From positions 9,300,001-9,364,000 of the forward strand of contig NC_079884.1 in assembly GCF_029227915.1 (NCBI RefSeq): DNA of 64,000 nucleotides, written 5' to 3'. The DNA comes from Hydractinia symbiolongicarpus. Lineage: Eukaryota; Cnidaria; Hydrozoa; Anthoathecata; Hydractiniidae. Below the pieces are notes generated by a model, which saw only the letters and a list, made by a program, of their open reading frames with translations, searched no databases and was not told the DNA's origin. Below are positions 1 through 14,700 of the stretch, in pieces; position 1 is the first letter of the stretch, and every line of letters begins with the position of its first letter. A program made the position numbers and the translations under genes.

Positions 1-3000
1 CATTTATAACGTCAATGTCCAAAATCAGTTCAATTAGGACCAACGGCCAATAGTTTCACCTTTGAAAGCAGGGCGACCAAGCAATATCGGAAAAATATCG
101 CTAAATACACGTTGGTACAAATATGTGACGCAACCGTTGTAACTCAAATGGACTGATACCTTTAGAAAGCCAATGAAATGTTGTTTTTGAAACTGTCTCT
201 TATTTTTCAATGCGCGCTAAAGGCTTGGATTGGTCTCACTGTAAAAATTAATTATCGAACTAAATATTTAAATAGAAAGATAACACAGCATCCACTGAAA
301 CTGCGGTGTTCCAGCATTCATTCCAAGGTAAGAAGAATGTTAATTCATGGATTCCAATTGTCTCATTTATCAAATTTAAAACGTCAAAATCCAAAATCAG
401 TTCAATTAGGTCCCACGTTCAATCGTTTCACTTTTCAAATCAATGCAACCTAGTAACACGTTGGTACGAGTATGAGGCGCAGTCGTTGTAACTCAAATGG
501 ACTGATACCTTTAAAAAGTCAATGAAATTTAGTTTTTGAAGCTGTTTCTATTTCTTCATCGCGTGCTAACAGCTTGGGTTAGTCCCAACGTAAAAAATTA
601 CATATCCAACTAAATATTTAAATAAAGAGCTTACAGAGCATCCAGTGTAACTGCAGTGTTCCAGCATTCATGCCAAAGTAAGAAGAATGTTACTTCTTGG
701 AGTCCATTTGTCTCATTTATCACACTTAAAAGATGAAAGTCTAAAGTCAGTTCAATTAGGACCCACGGTCAATAGTTTCACTTTTAAAAAGGATGAATCC
801 TAGAAATATCGGGAAAATGTCGATGAATAAATATGAGTACGAGCATGTGACGGAACTGTTGTAACTCAAACGGAATGATATCTTTAGAAAGCCAATCAAA
901 GTTAGTTTTTGAAACTGTCTCTATTTCTTCATCGCGCGCTAACGGCTTGGATTGGTCCTACTGTAAAAAATAAGTTATCAAACTAAATATTTAATTAAAG
1001 ACCTAACAGAGCATCCACTGTAAATGCGGTGTTGCAGCATTTATGCCAAGGTAAGAAGAATGTTAATTATTGGAGTCCAATTGTCTCATTTATCAAATTT
1101 AAAACGTCAAAATCCTAAATCAGTTCAATTATGACCCACGTTTAATCGTTTCACTTTTCAAACCAATGCAACCTAGTAGTATCGGAAAAATGTTGCTAAA
1201 TACACGTTGGTACGAGTATGAGGCGCAATCGTTGTAACACAAACGGACTGATACCGTTAGAGAGTCAATGAAATGGAGCTTTTAAAACTGTCTCTATTTC
1301 TTCAGCCCACGCTAACAACTTGGATTGGTCCCACTGTAGAAAAATGACTTATCGAACTAAATATTTAAATAAAGAGCTAAGAGAGTGTCCAGTGAACATT
1401 CAAAATTCCAGCATTCATGCCAAAGTGAAAAGAACGTTAATTCTTAGAGTGCATTTGTCTCACTTATCACATTTATAAGGTCAAAGTCCAAAATCAGTTC
1501 AATTAGGACCCACGGTCAATAGTTTCACTTTTACAACCGTTGTAACTCAAACGGACTGATACCTTTAGAAAGCTAATGAAATGTAGTTTTTGAAACTGTC
1601 TCTTATTTTTCAATGCGCGCTAAAGGTTTGGATTGGTCCCACTGGAAAAACTAATTATCGAACTAAGTATTTAAAGCATTCATGGCAAAGTGAGAAGAAT
1701 GTGAATTGTTAGAGTCCATTTGTCTCATTTATCACCTTTATAACGAAATTTAGTTTTTGAAACTTTATTTAGTTCTTCATGGCGTTCTTACAGCTTGGAC
1801 TGGTCCCACCGTAAAAAATCATATATCCAACTAAATATTTAAATAAAGAGCTACCAGAGCGTCCAGTGTAACTGCAGAGTTCCAGAAGTCATACCAAAAT
1901 GAGAAGAATGTTAATTCTTGGAGTCTATTTGTCTCATTTATCACACTTATAAAGTCAAAGTCCCACAATCAGTCCAATTAGGACCCACAGTCAATAGTTT
2001 CAATTTTAAAAACGCGCATCCTAGAAATATCGGAAAAATGTCCATAAATAAATGTTGGTGCGAATATGTGACACAACAGTTGTAACTCAAACGGACTGAC
2101 ACCGTTAGAAAGCTAATGAAATGTAGTTTTTTCAATGCGCTCTAAAGGCTTGGATTGGTTCCACTGTAAAAATTAATTATCGAACCAAATATTTAAATAG
2201 AAAGATAACAGAGCATCCACTGTAATTGGGGTGCTTTAGCATTCATGCCAAGGTAAGAAGAATGGTAATTCTTAGAGTCCAATTTTCCCATTTATTAAAT
2301 TTAAAACGTCAAAGTCCAAAATCAGTTCAATTAGGACCCACGTTTAATCGTTTCACTTTTCAAACAAATGCAACCTAGTAATATCGGAATAATGTTGATA
2401 AATACACGTTGGTACGAGTATGAGGCGGAATCGCTTTAACTCAAACGGACTGATACCGTTAAAAAGTCAATGAAATGTAGTTTTTGAAACATTCTCTATT
2501 TCTTCAGTGCACGCTAACAATTTGGATTGGTCCCACTGTAGAAAAATTACTTATCGAACTAAATATTGAAATAAATAGCTAACAAAGTGTCCAGTGTACA
2601 TTCGGAGTTCCAGCATTTATGCCAAAGTGAGTACAATGGTAATTCTTAGAGTCCATTTGTCTCATTTCACTCATTTATAACGTCAAAGTCCAAAATCAGT
2701 TCAAATAGGACCCACGGTCAGTAGTTTCACTTTTAAAGGCAGGGCAACCTAGTAATGTCGGTATAATATCGCTAAATACACGTTGGTACAAATATGGGAC
2801 GCAAGTGTGTCAACTCAAACGGACTGATACCGTTAAAAGTCAATGAAATTTAGTTTTTGAAACTGTCTCTATTTCTTCATCGCGTTCTAACAGCTTGTAT
2901 TGGTCCCACCGTAAAAAATTACACATCCAACTAAATATTTAAATAAAGAGCTACCTGAGCGTCCAGTGTAACTGCAGAGTTCCAGCAGTCATACGACAAT

Positions 3001-4959
3001 GAAAAAAATGTTAATTCTTGGAGTCCAATTGTCTCATTTATCGAATTCATAAAGTCAAAGTCCAAAATCAGTTCAATTAGGACCAACGGTCAATCGTTTC
3101 ACTTTTAAAAGCAATGCAACCTAATAATATCGGAGATATATCGCTTAATACACGTTGGTCCCAATATTTGACGCAACCGTTGTAACTCAAACGGACTGAT
3201 ACCTTTAGAAAGCTAATGAAATGTAGTTTTTGAAACTGTCTCTTATTTTTCAATGCGCGCTAAAGGTTTGGATTGGTCCCACTGGAAAAACTAATTATCG
3301 AACTAAGTATTTAAATAGAAGGATAATAAAGCATCCACTGTAACTGCTGTCTTTCAGCATTCATGCCAAGGTAAAGAGTATGTTAATTCTTGGATTCCAA
3401 TTGTCTCATTTATCAAATTTAAAACGTCAAAGTCCAAAATCAGTTCAATTAGGACCCACGGTCAGTAGTTTCACTTTTAAAAGCAGGGCAACCTAGTAAT
3501 GTCCGTATAATCTCGCTAAATACACGTTGGTACAAATGTGAGACGCAAGTGTTACAACTCAAACGGACTGATACCGTTAAAATGTCAATGAAATTTAGTT
3601 TTTTAAACTTTATTTAGTTCTTCATGGCGTTCTTACAGCTTGGACTGGTCCCACCGTAAAAAATCATATATCCAACTAAATATTTAGATAAAGAGCTACC
3701 AGAGCGTCCAGTGTAACTGCAGAGTTCCAGCAGTCATACCAAAATGAGAACAATGTTAATTCTTGGTGTCTATTTGTCTCATTTATCACATTTATAAAGT
3801 CGAAGTCCCACAATCAGTTCAATTAGGACCCACGTTCAATCGTTTCACTTTTCAAACCAATGCAACCTAGTATGATCGGAAAAATGTCACTAAATACACA
3901 TTGGTACGAGTATGAGGCGCAATTGTTGTAACTCAAGTGGATAGATACTGTTACAAAAGTCAGTGAAATGTAAATTTTAAAACTGTATCTATTTTTGTTA
4001 GTGCGCACTAATGGCTTGGATTGATCCCACTGTAAAAAATGACTTATCGATCTAAGTATTTAAATAAATAGCTAACAGATTGTCCAGTGAACATTCGGAG
4101 TTCCAGCATTCATGCCAAAGTGAAAAGAATGTTAATTCTTAGAATCCATTTGCCTCACTTATCACATTTATAAGGTCAAAGTCCTAAATCAGTTCAATTA
4201 GGTCCCACGATCAATAGTTTCACTTTTAAAAACGATGCATCCTAGAAATATTGGAAAAACATCCATGAATAAATGTGAGTACGAACTTGTAACGGAACTG
4301 TTGTAACACAAACGGACTGATGCCGTTAAAAAGTCAATGAAATTTAGTTTTGAGACTGCTCTATTTCTTCATCGCGTGCTAACAGCTTGGATTGGTCCCA
4401 CCGTAAAAAATTACATATCCAACTAAATATTTAAATAAAGAGCTACCAGAGCGTCCAGTGTACCTGCAGAGTTCCAGCAGTCATACGAAAATGAGAAGAA
4501 TGTTAATTCTTGGAGTCTATTTGTCTCATTTATCACATTTATATAGTCAAAGTCCCAAAATCAGTCAGATTAGGACCCACGGTCAGTAATTTCACTTTTA
4601 AAAACGATGCATCCTAGAAATATCGGAAAAATATTGCTAAATAAATGTTGGTAGGAATATGTGACGCAACCGTTGTAACTCAAACGGACTGATACCTTTA
4701 GAAAGCTAAGGAAATGTAGTTTGTGAAACTGTCTCTTATTACTCAGCGCGCTAAAATCTTGGATTGGTCCCACTGTAAAAATTAATTATCGAACTAAATA
4801 TTTAAATAGAAAGCTAACCGAGAATTCACTGTAACTGCGGTGTTCCAGCATTCATGCCAAAGTAAGAAGAATGTTAATAATAATTAATTAGAGTCTATTT
4901 CTCTCATTTATCACATTTCTAAAGTCAAAGTCCAAAATCAGTTTAATTAGGACCCACGG

Positions 4960-7900
4960 TCAATAGTTTCACTTTTAAAAACGATACAACCTAGTAATAT
5001 CGGAAAATATCGCTAAATAAATGTTGATACAAATATGTAACGCAATTGTTGTAACTCAAACAGGCTGATACCTTAAGAAAGCTGATCAAAAGGTATTTTT
5101 CGAAACTGTCTCTATTTCTTCATCGCGCGCTAACGGCTTGGATTGGTCCCACTGTAAAAAATAAGTTATCGAACTAAATATTTAAATAGAAAGATAACAG
5201 AGCATCCAGTGTAACTGTGGCGTTTCATGATTCATGCCAAAGTAAGAAGAATGTTAATTCCTGGAGTCCAATCGTCTCATTTATCAAATTTATAAGGTCA
5301 AAGTCCTAAATCAGTTCAATTAGGTCCCACGGTCAATCGTTCAACTTTTAAAGGCAATGCAACCTAGTAATATCGGAGAAATATCGCTTAATACACGTTG
5401 GTTCGAATATGTGACGCAACCATTGTAACTCAAACAGACTGATACCTTTAGAAAGCTGATCAAAGGTATTTTTTGAAACTGTCTCTATTTCTTCATCGCG
5501 CGGTAACGGCTTGGATTGGTCCCACTGTAAAAAATAAGTTATCAAACTAAATACTTAATTAAAGAGCTAACAGAGAATCTACTGTAACTGCGGTGTTCCA
5601 GCCTTCATGCCAAAGTGAAAAGAATGTTAGTTGTTGGAGTCCAATTGTCTCAATTATCACATTTATAAATTGTAACTCTTAGATCAGTTCAATTAGGAGC
5701 AACTGTCAATAGTTTCACTTTTAAAAACGATGCCACGTAGTAACATCGGAAAAATATCGTTAAATAAATGTTGGTACGAAAATGTGACACAACTGTTGTA
5801 ACTCAAACGGACTGATACTTTTAGAAAACCAATGAAATGTAGTTTTTGAAACTGTCTCTTATCTTTCAGTGCGCACTAAAGGCTTGGATTGGTCCCACTG
5901 TAAAAATTAATTATCGAACTAAATATTTAAATAGAAAGATAAACGAGAATCCACTGCAACTGCGGTGTTCCAGCCTTCATGACAAAGTGAGAAGAATGTT
6001 AATTCTTCCAGTCTATTTGTCTCATTTATCACATTTATAAAGACAAAGTCCAAAATCTGTTCAATTAGGACCCACGGTCAATAGTTTCACTTTTAAAAAC
6101 GATACAACCTAGTAATATCGGAAAATATCGCTAAATAAATGTTAATACGAATATGTGACGCAATCGTTGTAACTCAAACGCGCTGATACCGTTAGAAAGT
6201 CAATGGAATGTAGTTTTTGAAACTGTCTCTTATTTTTCAGTGCTCACTAAAGGCTTGGATTGGTCCCACTGTAGAAAAATGACTTATCGATCTAAGTATT
6301 TAAGTAAAAAGCTAACAGAGTGTCCAGTGCAATTTTGGTGTTCCAGCATTCATGCCAAAGTGAGAAGAATGTGAGTTGTTAGAGTCTATTTTTCTCATTT
6401 ATTACATATAAAAAGTCAAAGTCCAAAATCAGTTCAATTAGGACCAACTGTCAATAGTTTCACTTTTAAAAACGATGCCACGTAGTAACATCGGAAAAAT
6501 GTCCATAAATAAATGTTGGTACGAATATGTGACACAACTGTTGTAACTCAAACGGACTGATACTTTTAGAAAGCCAATGAAATGTAGTTTTTGAAACTGT
6601 CTCTTATCTTTCAGTGCGCACTAAAGGCTTGGATTGGTCGCACTGTAAAAATTATTTATCGAAGTAAATATTTAAATAGAAAGATAAACGAGAATCCACT
6701 GTAACTGCGGTGTTTCAGCCTTCATGCCAAAGTAAGAAGAATGTTAATTCTTGGAGTCCAATTGTCTCAATCATCAAATTTATAAGGTCAAAGTCCAAAA
6801 TCACTTCAATTAGGACCCACGTTCAATCGTTTCACTTTTCAGACCAATGCAACCTAGTAATATCGGAAAAATGTCGCTAAATACACGTTGGTACGAGTAT
6901 GAGGCGCAATCGTTGTAACTCAAGCGGACTGACACCGTTCGAAAGTGAATGAATTGTAAATTTTGAAACTGTCTCTTATCTTTCAGTGCGCGATAACGGC
7001 TTCGATTGTTCCCACTTTAAAAATGACTTATAGATCTAAGTATTTAAATAATTAGTTAACAGAGTGTCCAGTGTAACTTCGGAGTTCCAGCATTCATGCC
7101 AAAGTGAGAAAAATGTTAATTCTTCGAGTCTATTTGTCTCAATTATCACATTTATAAAGTGTAAGTCTAAGATCAGTTCAATTAGGAGCAACTGTCAATA
7201 GTTTCACTTTTAAAAACGATGCCACGTAGTAACATCGCAAAAATATCGTTAAATAAATGTTGGTACGAATATGTGACACAACTGTTGTAACTCAAACGGA
7301 CTGATACTTTTAGAAAACCAATGAAATGTAGTTTTTGAAACTGTCTCTTATCTTTCAGTGCGCACTAAAGGCTTGGATTGGTCCCACTGTAAAAATTAAT
7401 TATCGAACTAAATATTTAAATAGAAAGATAAACGAGAATCCACTGCAACTGCAGTGTTCCAGCCTTCATGACAAAGTGAGAAGAATGCTAATTCTTCGAG
7501 TCTATTTGTCTCATTTATCACATTTATAAAGTCAAAGTCCAAAATCTGTTCAATTAGGACCCACGGTCAATAGTTTCACTTTTAATAACGATACAACCTA
7601 GTAATATCGGAAAATATCGCTAAATAAATGTTGATACAAATATATAACGCAATTGTTGTAACTCAAACAGGCTGATACCTTTAGAAAGCTGATCAAAATG
7701 TATTTTTCGAAACTGTCTCTATTTCTTCATCGCGCGTTAACGGCTTGGATTGGTCCCACTGTAAAAAATAAGTTATCGAACTAAATATTTAAATAAAAAG
7801 ATAACAGAGCATCCAGTGTAACTGTGGCGTTTCATGATTCATGCCAAAGTAAGAAGAATGTTAATTCCTGGAGTTCAATCGTCTCATTTATCAAATTTAT

Positions 7901-8757
7901 AAGGTCAAAGTCCTAAATCAGTTCAATTAGGTCCCACGGTCAATCGTTCAACTTTTAAAGGCAATGCAACCTAGTAATATCGGAGAAATATCGCTTAATA
8001 CACGTTGGTTCGAATATGTGACGCAACCATTGTAACTCAAACAGACTGATACCTTTAGAAAGCTGATCAAAGGTATTTTTTGAAACTGTCTCTATTTCTT
8101 CATCGCGCGGTAACGGCTTGGATTGGTCCCACTGTAAAAAATAAGTTATCAAACTAAATACTTAATTAAAGAGCTAACAGAGAATCCACTGTAACTGCGG
8201 TGTTCCAGCCTTCATGCCAAAGTGAAAAGAATGTTAGTTGTTGGAGTCCAATTGTCTCAATTATCACATTTATAAAGTGTAACTCTTAGATCAGTTCAAT
8301 TAGGAGCAACTGTCAATAGTTTCACTTTTAAAAACGATGCCACGTAGTAACATCGGAAAAATATCGTTAAATAAATGTTGGTACGAATATGTGACACAAC
8401 TGTTGTAACTCAAACGGACTGATACTTTTAGAAAACCAATGAAATGTAGTTTTTGAAACTGTCTCTTATCTTTCAGTGCGCACTAAAGGCTTGGATTGGT
8501 CCCACTGTAAAAATTAATTATCGAACTAAATATTTAAATAGAAAGATAAACGAGAATCCACTGCAACTGCGGTGTTCCAGCCTTCATGACAAAGTGAGAA
8601 GAATGTTAATTCTTCGAGTCTATTTGTCTCATTTATCACATTTATAAAGACAAAGTCCAAAATCTGTTCAATTAGGACCCAGGGTCAATAGTTTCACTTT
8701 TAAAAACGATACAACCTAGTAATATCGGAAAATATCGCTAAATAAATGTTGATACGA
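4960..8757. repeat. Higher-order repeat: 1.2-kb blocks 2607 bp apart
   Basis: The block at about 4960-6150 reappears almost unchanged at about 7567-8757, an offset of 2607 bp, close to seven monomers. Within it 5348-5545 and 7955-8152 encode identical frames. The block around 5846-6040 also recurs at 7335 (offset 1489, four monomers) and at 11036 (offset 5190, about fourteen monomers). This is recent multi-monomer amplification inside an older satellite. Confidence 0.85.
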
Positions 8758-11700
8758 ATATGAGGCGCAATCGTTGAAACTCAAGCGGACTGACACCGTT
8801 CGAAAGTGAATGAATTGTAAATTTTGAAACTGTCTCTTATCTTTCAGTGCGCGATAACGGCTTCGATTGTTCCCACTGTAAAAAATGACTTATAGATCTA
8901 AGTATTTAAATAATTAGTTAACAGAGTGTCCAGTGTAACTTCGGAGTTCCAGCATTCATGCGAAAGTGAGAAAAATGTTAATTCTTCGAGTCTATTTGTC
9001 TCATTTATCACATTTATAAAGTCAGAGTCCAAAATCTGTTGAATTAGGACCCACGGTCAATAGTTTCACTTTTAAAAACGATACAACCTGGTAATGTCGA
9101 TAAGTATCCGTAAATAAATGTTCATACGAATATGTGACGCAATCGTTGTAACTCAAACGGACTGATACCGTTAGAAAGCTGATCAAAGGTATTTTTCGAA
9201 ACTGTCTCTATTTCTTCATCGCGCGCTAACGGCTTGGATTGGTCCCACTGTAAAAAATAAGTTATCGAACTAAAGATTTAATTAAAGAGCTAACACAGAG
9301 AATCCACTGTAACTGCAGCGATCCATGATTCATGTCAAAGTAAGAAGAATGTTAATTCCTGGAGTCCAATTGTCTCATTTATCAAATTTATAAGGTCAAA
9401 GTCCTAAATCAGTTCAATTAGGTACCACGGTCAATCGTTTCACTTTTAAAGGCAATGCAACCTAGTAATATCGGAGAAATCTCGCTTAATACACGTTGGT
9501 ACGAATATGTGACGCAACCGTTGTAACTCAAACAGGCTGATACCTTTAGAAAGCTGATCAAAGGTATTTTTCGAAACTGTCTCTATTTCTTCATCGCACG
9601 CTAACGGCTTGGATTTGTCCCACTGTAAAAAATAAGTTATGGAACTAAATATTTAAGTAAAGAGCTAACAGAGAATCCACTGTAACTGGGTGCTCCAGCC
9701 TTCATGCCAAAGTAAGAAGAATGTTAATTCTTGGAGTCCAATTGTCTCATTTATCACATTTATAAAGTCAAAAGTCCAAAATCAGTTCAATTAGGACCAA
9801 CGGTCAATAGTTTCACTTTTAAAACGATGCCACGTAGTAACATGGGAAAAATATCGTTAAATAAATGTTAATACGAATATGTGGCGCAACCGTTGTAACT
9901 CAAACGGACTGATACCGTTAGAAAGTCAATGAAATGCAGTTTCTGAAACTGTCTCTATTTCTTCAGCGCACTAACAACTTGGATTGGTCCCACTGTAGAA
10001 AAATGACTTATCGTACTATATATTTAAATATAGAGTTAACAGAGTGTCCAGTGTACATTCGGAGTTCCAGCATTCATGCCAAAGTGAAAAGAATGTTAAT
10101 TCTTAGAGTCCATTTGTCTCATTTATCACATTTATAAAGTCAAAGTCCAAAATCAGTTCAATTAGGTCCCACGATCAATAGTTTCACTTTTAAAAACGAT
10201 GTATCCTAGAAATATCGGAAAAGTGTCCATATGTAATGGTTGGTGCGAATATGTAACGGAACCGTTGTAACTCAAACAAACTGATACCTTTAGAAAGCTA
10301 ATGAAATGTAGTTTGTGAAACTGTTTCTTATTACTCAGCGCGCTAAAATCTTGGATTGGTCCCACTGTAAAAATTAATTATCGAACTAAATACTTAGATA
10401 GAAAGATAACAGAGAATCCACTGTAACTGCGGTGTTCCAGCCTTCATGCCAAAGTAAGGAGAATGGTAATTCTTCGAGTCCAATTGTCTCAATTATCAAA
10501 TTGATAAAGTCAAAGTCCAAAATCAGTTCAATTAGGACCCACGTTCAATCGTTTCACTTTTCAAACCAATGCAACCTAGTAATATCGGAAAAGTGTCGCA
10601 AAATACACGTTGGTACGAGTATGAGGCGCAATTGTTGTAACTCAAACGGACTGACACCGTTAGAAAGTGAATGAAATGTAAATTTTGAAGCTATCTCTAT
10701 TTATTCAGAGCGCGATAACGGCTTGTATTGGTCCCACTGTAAAAAATGACTTATCGATCTAAGTATTTAAATAAATAGTTTTGGAGTTCCAGAATTCATG
10801 CCAAAGTGAGAAGAATGTTAATTCTTTGAGTCTATTTGTCTCATTTATCACATTTATAAAGTCAAAGTCCAAAATCTGTTCAATTAAGACCCACGGTCAA
10901 TAGTTTCACTTTTAAAAACGATACAACCTAGTAATATCGGAAAATATCGCTAAATAAATGTTGATACGAATATGTGATGCAATCGTTGGAACTCAAAGGG
11001 ACTGATAACGTTAGAAAGTCAATGAAATGTAGTTTTTGAAGCTTTCTCTTATCTTTCATTGCTCACTAAAGGCTTGGATTGGTCCCACTGTAAAAATTAA
11101 TTATCGAACTAAATATTTAAATAGAAAGATAAACGAGAATCCACTGCAACTGTGGTGTTCCAGCCTTCATGACAAAGTGAGAAGAATGTTAATTCTTCCA
11201 GTCTGTTTTTCTCATTTATCACATTTATAAAGACAAAGTCCAAAATCTGTTCAATTAGGACCCACGGTCAATAGTTTCACTTTTAAAAACGATACAACCT
11301 AGTAATATCGGAAAATATCGCTAAATAAATGTTGTTACGAATATGTGACGCAATCGTTGTAACTCAAACGGGCTGATACCGTTAGAAAGTCAATGGAATG
11401 TAGTTTTTGAAACTGTCTCTTATTTTTCAGTGCTCACTAAAGGCTTGGATTGGTCCCACTGTAGAAAAATGACTTATCGATCTAAGTATTTAAGTAAAAA
11501 GCTAACAGACTGTCCAGTGCAATTTTGGTGTTCTAGCATTCATGCCAAAGTGAGAAGAATGTGAGTTGTTAGAGTCTATTTTTCTCATTTATTACATATA
11601 AAAAGTCAAAGTCCAAAATCAGTTCAATTAGGACCAACTGTCAATAGTTTCACTTTTAAGAACGATGCCACGTAGTAACATCGGAAAAATGTCCATAAAT

Positions 11701-14700
11701 AAATGTTGGTACGAATATGTGACACAACTGTTGTAACTCAAACGGACTGATCCTTTTAGAAAGCCAATGAAATGTAGTTTTTGAAACTGTCTCTTATCTT
11801 TCAGTGCGCACTAAAAGCTTGGATTGGTCGCACTGTAAAAATTATTTATCGAAGTAAATATTTAAATAGAAAGATAAACGAGAATCCACTGTAACTACGG
11901 TGTTCCAGCCTTCATGCCAAAGTAAGAAGAATGTTAATTCTTGGAGTCCAATTGTCTCAATCATCAAATTTATAAGGTCAAAGTCCAAAATCACTTCAAT
12001 TAGGACCCACATTCAATTGTTTCACTTTTCAAACCAATGCAACCTAGTAATATCGGAAAAATGTCGCTAAATACACGTTGGTACGAGTATGAGGCGCAAT
12101 CGTTGTAACTCAAGCGGACTGACACCGTTCGAAAGTGAATGAATTGTAAATTTTGAAACTGTCTCTTATCTTTCAGTGCGCGATAACGGCTTGGATTGGT
12201 CCCACTGTAAAAAATAAGTTATCAAACTAAATACTTAATTAAAGAGCTAACAGAGAATCCACTGTAACTGCGGTGTTCCAGCCTTCATGCCGAAGTAAGA
12301 AGAATGTTAATTCCTGGAGTCCAATTGTCTCATTTATCAAATTTATAAAGTCAAAGACCAAAACCAGTTCAACAAGTTACCACGGTCAATCGTTTCACTT
12401 TTAAAGGCAATGCAACCTAGTAATATCGGAAAAATTTCGCTTAATACACGTTGGTACGAATATGTGACGCAACCGTTGTAACTCAAACAGGCTGATACCT
12501 TTAGAAAGCTGATCAAAGGTATTTTTCGAAACTGTCTCTATTTCTTCATCGCGCGCTTACGGCTTGGATTGGTCCCACTGTAAAAAATAAGTTATCGAAC
12601 TAAATATTTAATTAAAGAGCTAACAGAAAATCCACTGTAACTGCGGTGCCCCAGCCTTCATGCCAAAGTAAGAAGAATGTTAATTCTTGGAGTCCAATTG
12701 TCTCAATTATCACATTTATAAAGTCAAAAGTCCAAAATCAGTTCAATTAGGACCAACGGTCAATAGTTTCACTTTTAAAACGATGCCACGTAGTAACATC
12801 GGAAAAATATCGTTAAATAAATGTTGATACGAATATGTGGCGCAACTGTTGTAACTCAAACGGACTGATCCTTTTAGAAAGCCAATGCAATGTAGTTTTT
12901 GAAACTGTCTCTTATCTTTCAGTGCGCACTAAAGGCTTGGATTGGTCGCACTGTAAAAATTATTTATCGAAGTAAATATTTAAATAGAAAGATAAACGAG
13001 AATCCACTGTAACTGCGGTGTTCCAGCCTTCATGCCAAAGTAAGAAGAATGTATATTCTTGGAGTCCAATTGTCTCAATCATCAAATTTATAAGGTCAAA
13101 GTCCAAAATCAGTTCAATTAGGGCCCACGTTCAATCGTTTCACTTTTCAAACCAATGCAACCTAGTAATATCGGAAAAATGTCGCTAAATACACGTTGGT
13201 ACGAGTATGAGGCGCAATCGTTGTAACTCAAGCGGACTGACACCGTTAGAAAGTGAATGAATTGTAAATTTTGAAACTGTCTCTTATCTTTCAGTGCGCG
13301 ATAACGCCTTGGATTGTTCCCACTGTAGAAAAATGACTTATCGATCTAAGTATTTGAATAAATAGTTAACAGAGTGTCCAGTGTAACTTCGGAGTTCCAG
13401 CATTCATGCCAAAGTGAGAAGAATGTTAATTCTTGGAGTCTATTTGTCTTATTTATCACATTTATAAAGTCAAGGTCCAAAATCTGTTCAATTAGGACCC
13501 ACGGTCAATAATTTCACTTTTAATAACGATACAACCTAGTAATATCGGAAAATATCGCTAAATAAATGTTGATACAAATATGTAACGCAATTGTTGTAAC
13601 TCAAACAGACTGATACCTTTAGAAAGCTTATCAAAGGTATTTTTTAAAACTGTCTCTATTTCTTCATCGCGCGGTAACGGCTTGGATTCGTCCCACTGTA
13701 AAAAATAAGTTAACAAACTAAATACTTAATTAAAGAGCTAACAGAGAATCCACTGTAACTGCGGTGTTCCAGCCTTCATGCGAAAGTGAAAAGAATGTTA
13801 GTTCTTGGAGTCCAATTGTCTCAATTATCACATTTATAAAGTGTAAGTCTAAGATCAGTTCAATTAGGAGCAACTGTCAATAGTTTCACTTTTAAAAACG
13901 ATGCCACGTAGTAACATCGCAAAAATATCGTTAAATAAATGTTGGTACGAATATGTGAAACAACTGTTGTAACTCAAACGGACTGATAGAAAACCAATGA
14001 AATGTACTTTTTGAAACTGTCTCTTATCTTTCAGTGCGCGATAACGGCTTGGATTGTTCCCACTGTAAAAAATGACTTCTCGATCTAAGTATTTGAATAA
14101 ATAGTTAACAGAGTGTCCAGTGTAACTTCGGAGTTCTAGCATTCATGTCAAAGTAAGAAGAATGTTAATTCTTCGAGTCTACTTGTCTCATTTATCACAT
14201 TTATAAAGTCAAAGTCCAAAATCTGTTCAATTAGGACCCACGGTCAATAGTTTCACTTTTAATAACGATACAACCTAGTAATATCGGAAAATATCGCTAA
14301 ATAAATGTTGATACAAATATGTAACGCAATTGTTGTAACTCAAACAGGCTGATACCTTTAGAAAGTCAATGGAATGTAGTTTTTGAAACTGTCTCTTATT
14401 TTTCAGTGCTCACTAAATGCTTGGATTGGTTCCACTGTAGAAAAATGACTTATCGATCTAAGTATTTAAGTAAAAAGCTAACAGAGTGTCCAGTGCAATT
14501 TTGGTGTTCCAGCATTCATGCCAAAGTGAGAAGAATGTGAGTTGTTAGAGTCTATTTTTCTCATTTATTACATATAAAAAGTCAAAGTCCAAAATCAGTT
14601 CAATTAGGACCAACTGTCAATAGTTTCACTTTTAAAAACGATGCCACGTAGTAACATCGGAAAAATGTCCATAAATAAATGTTGGTACGAATATGTGACA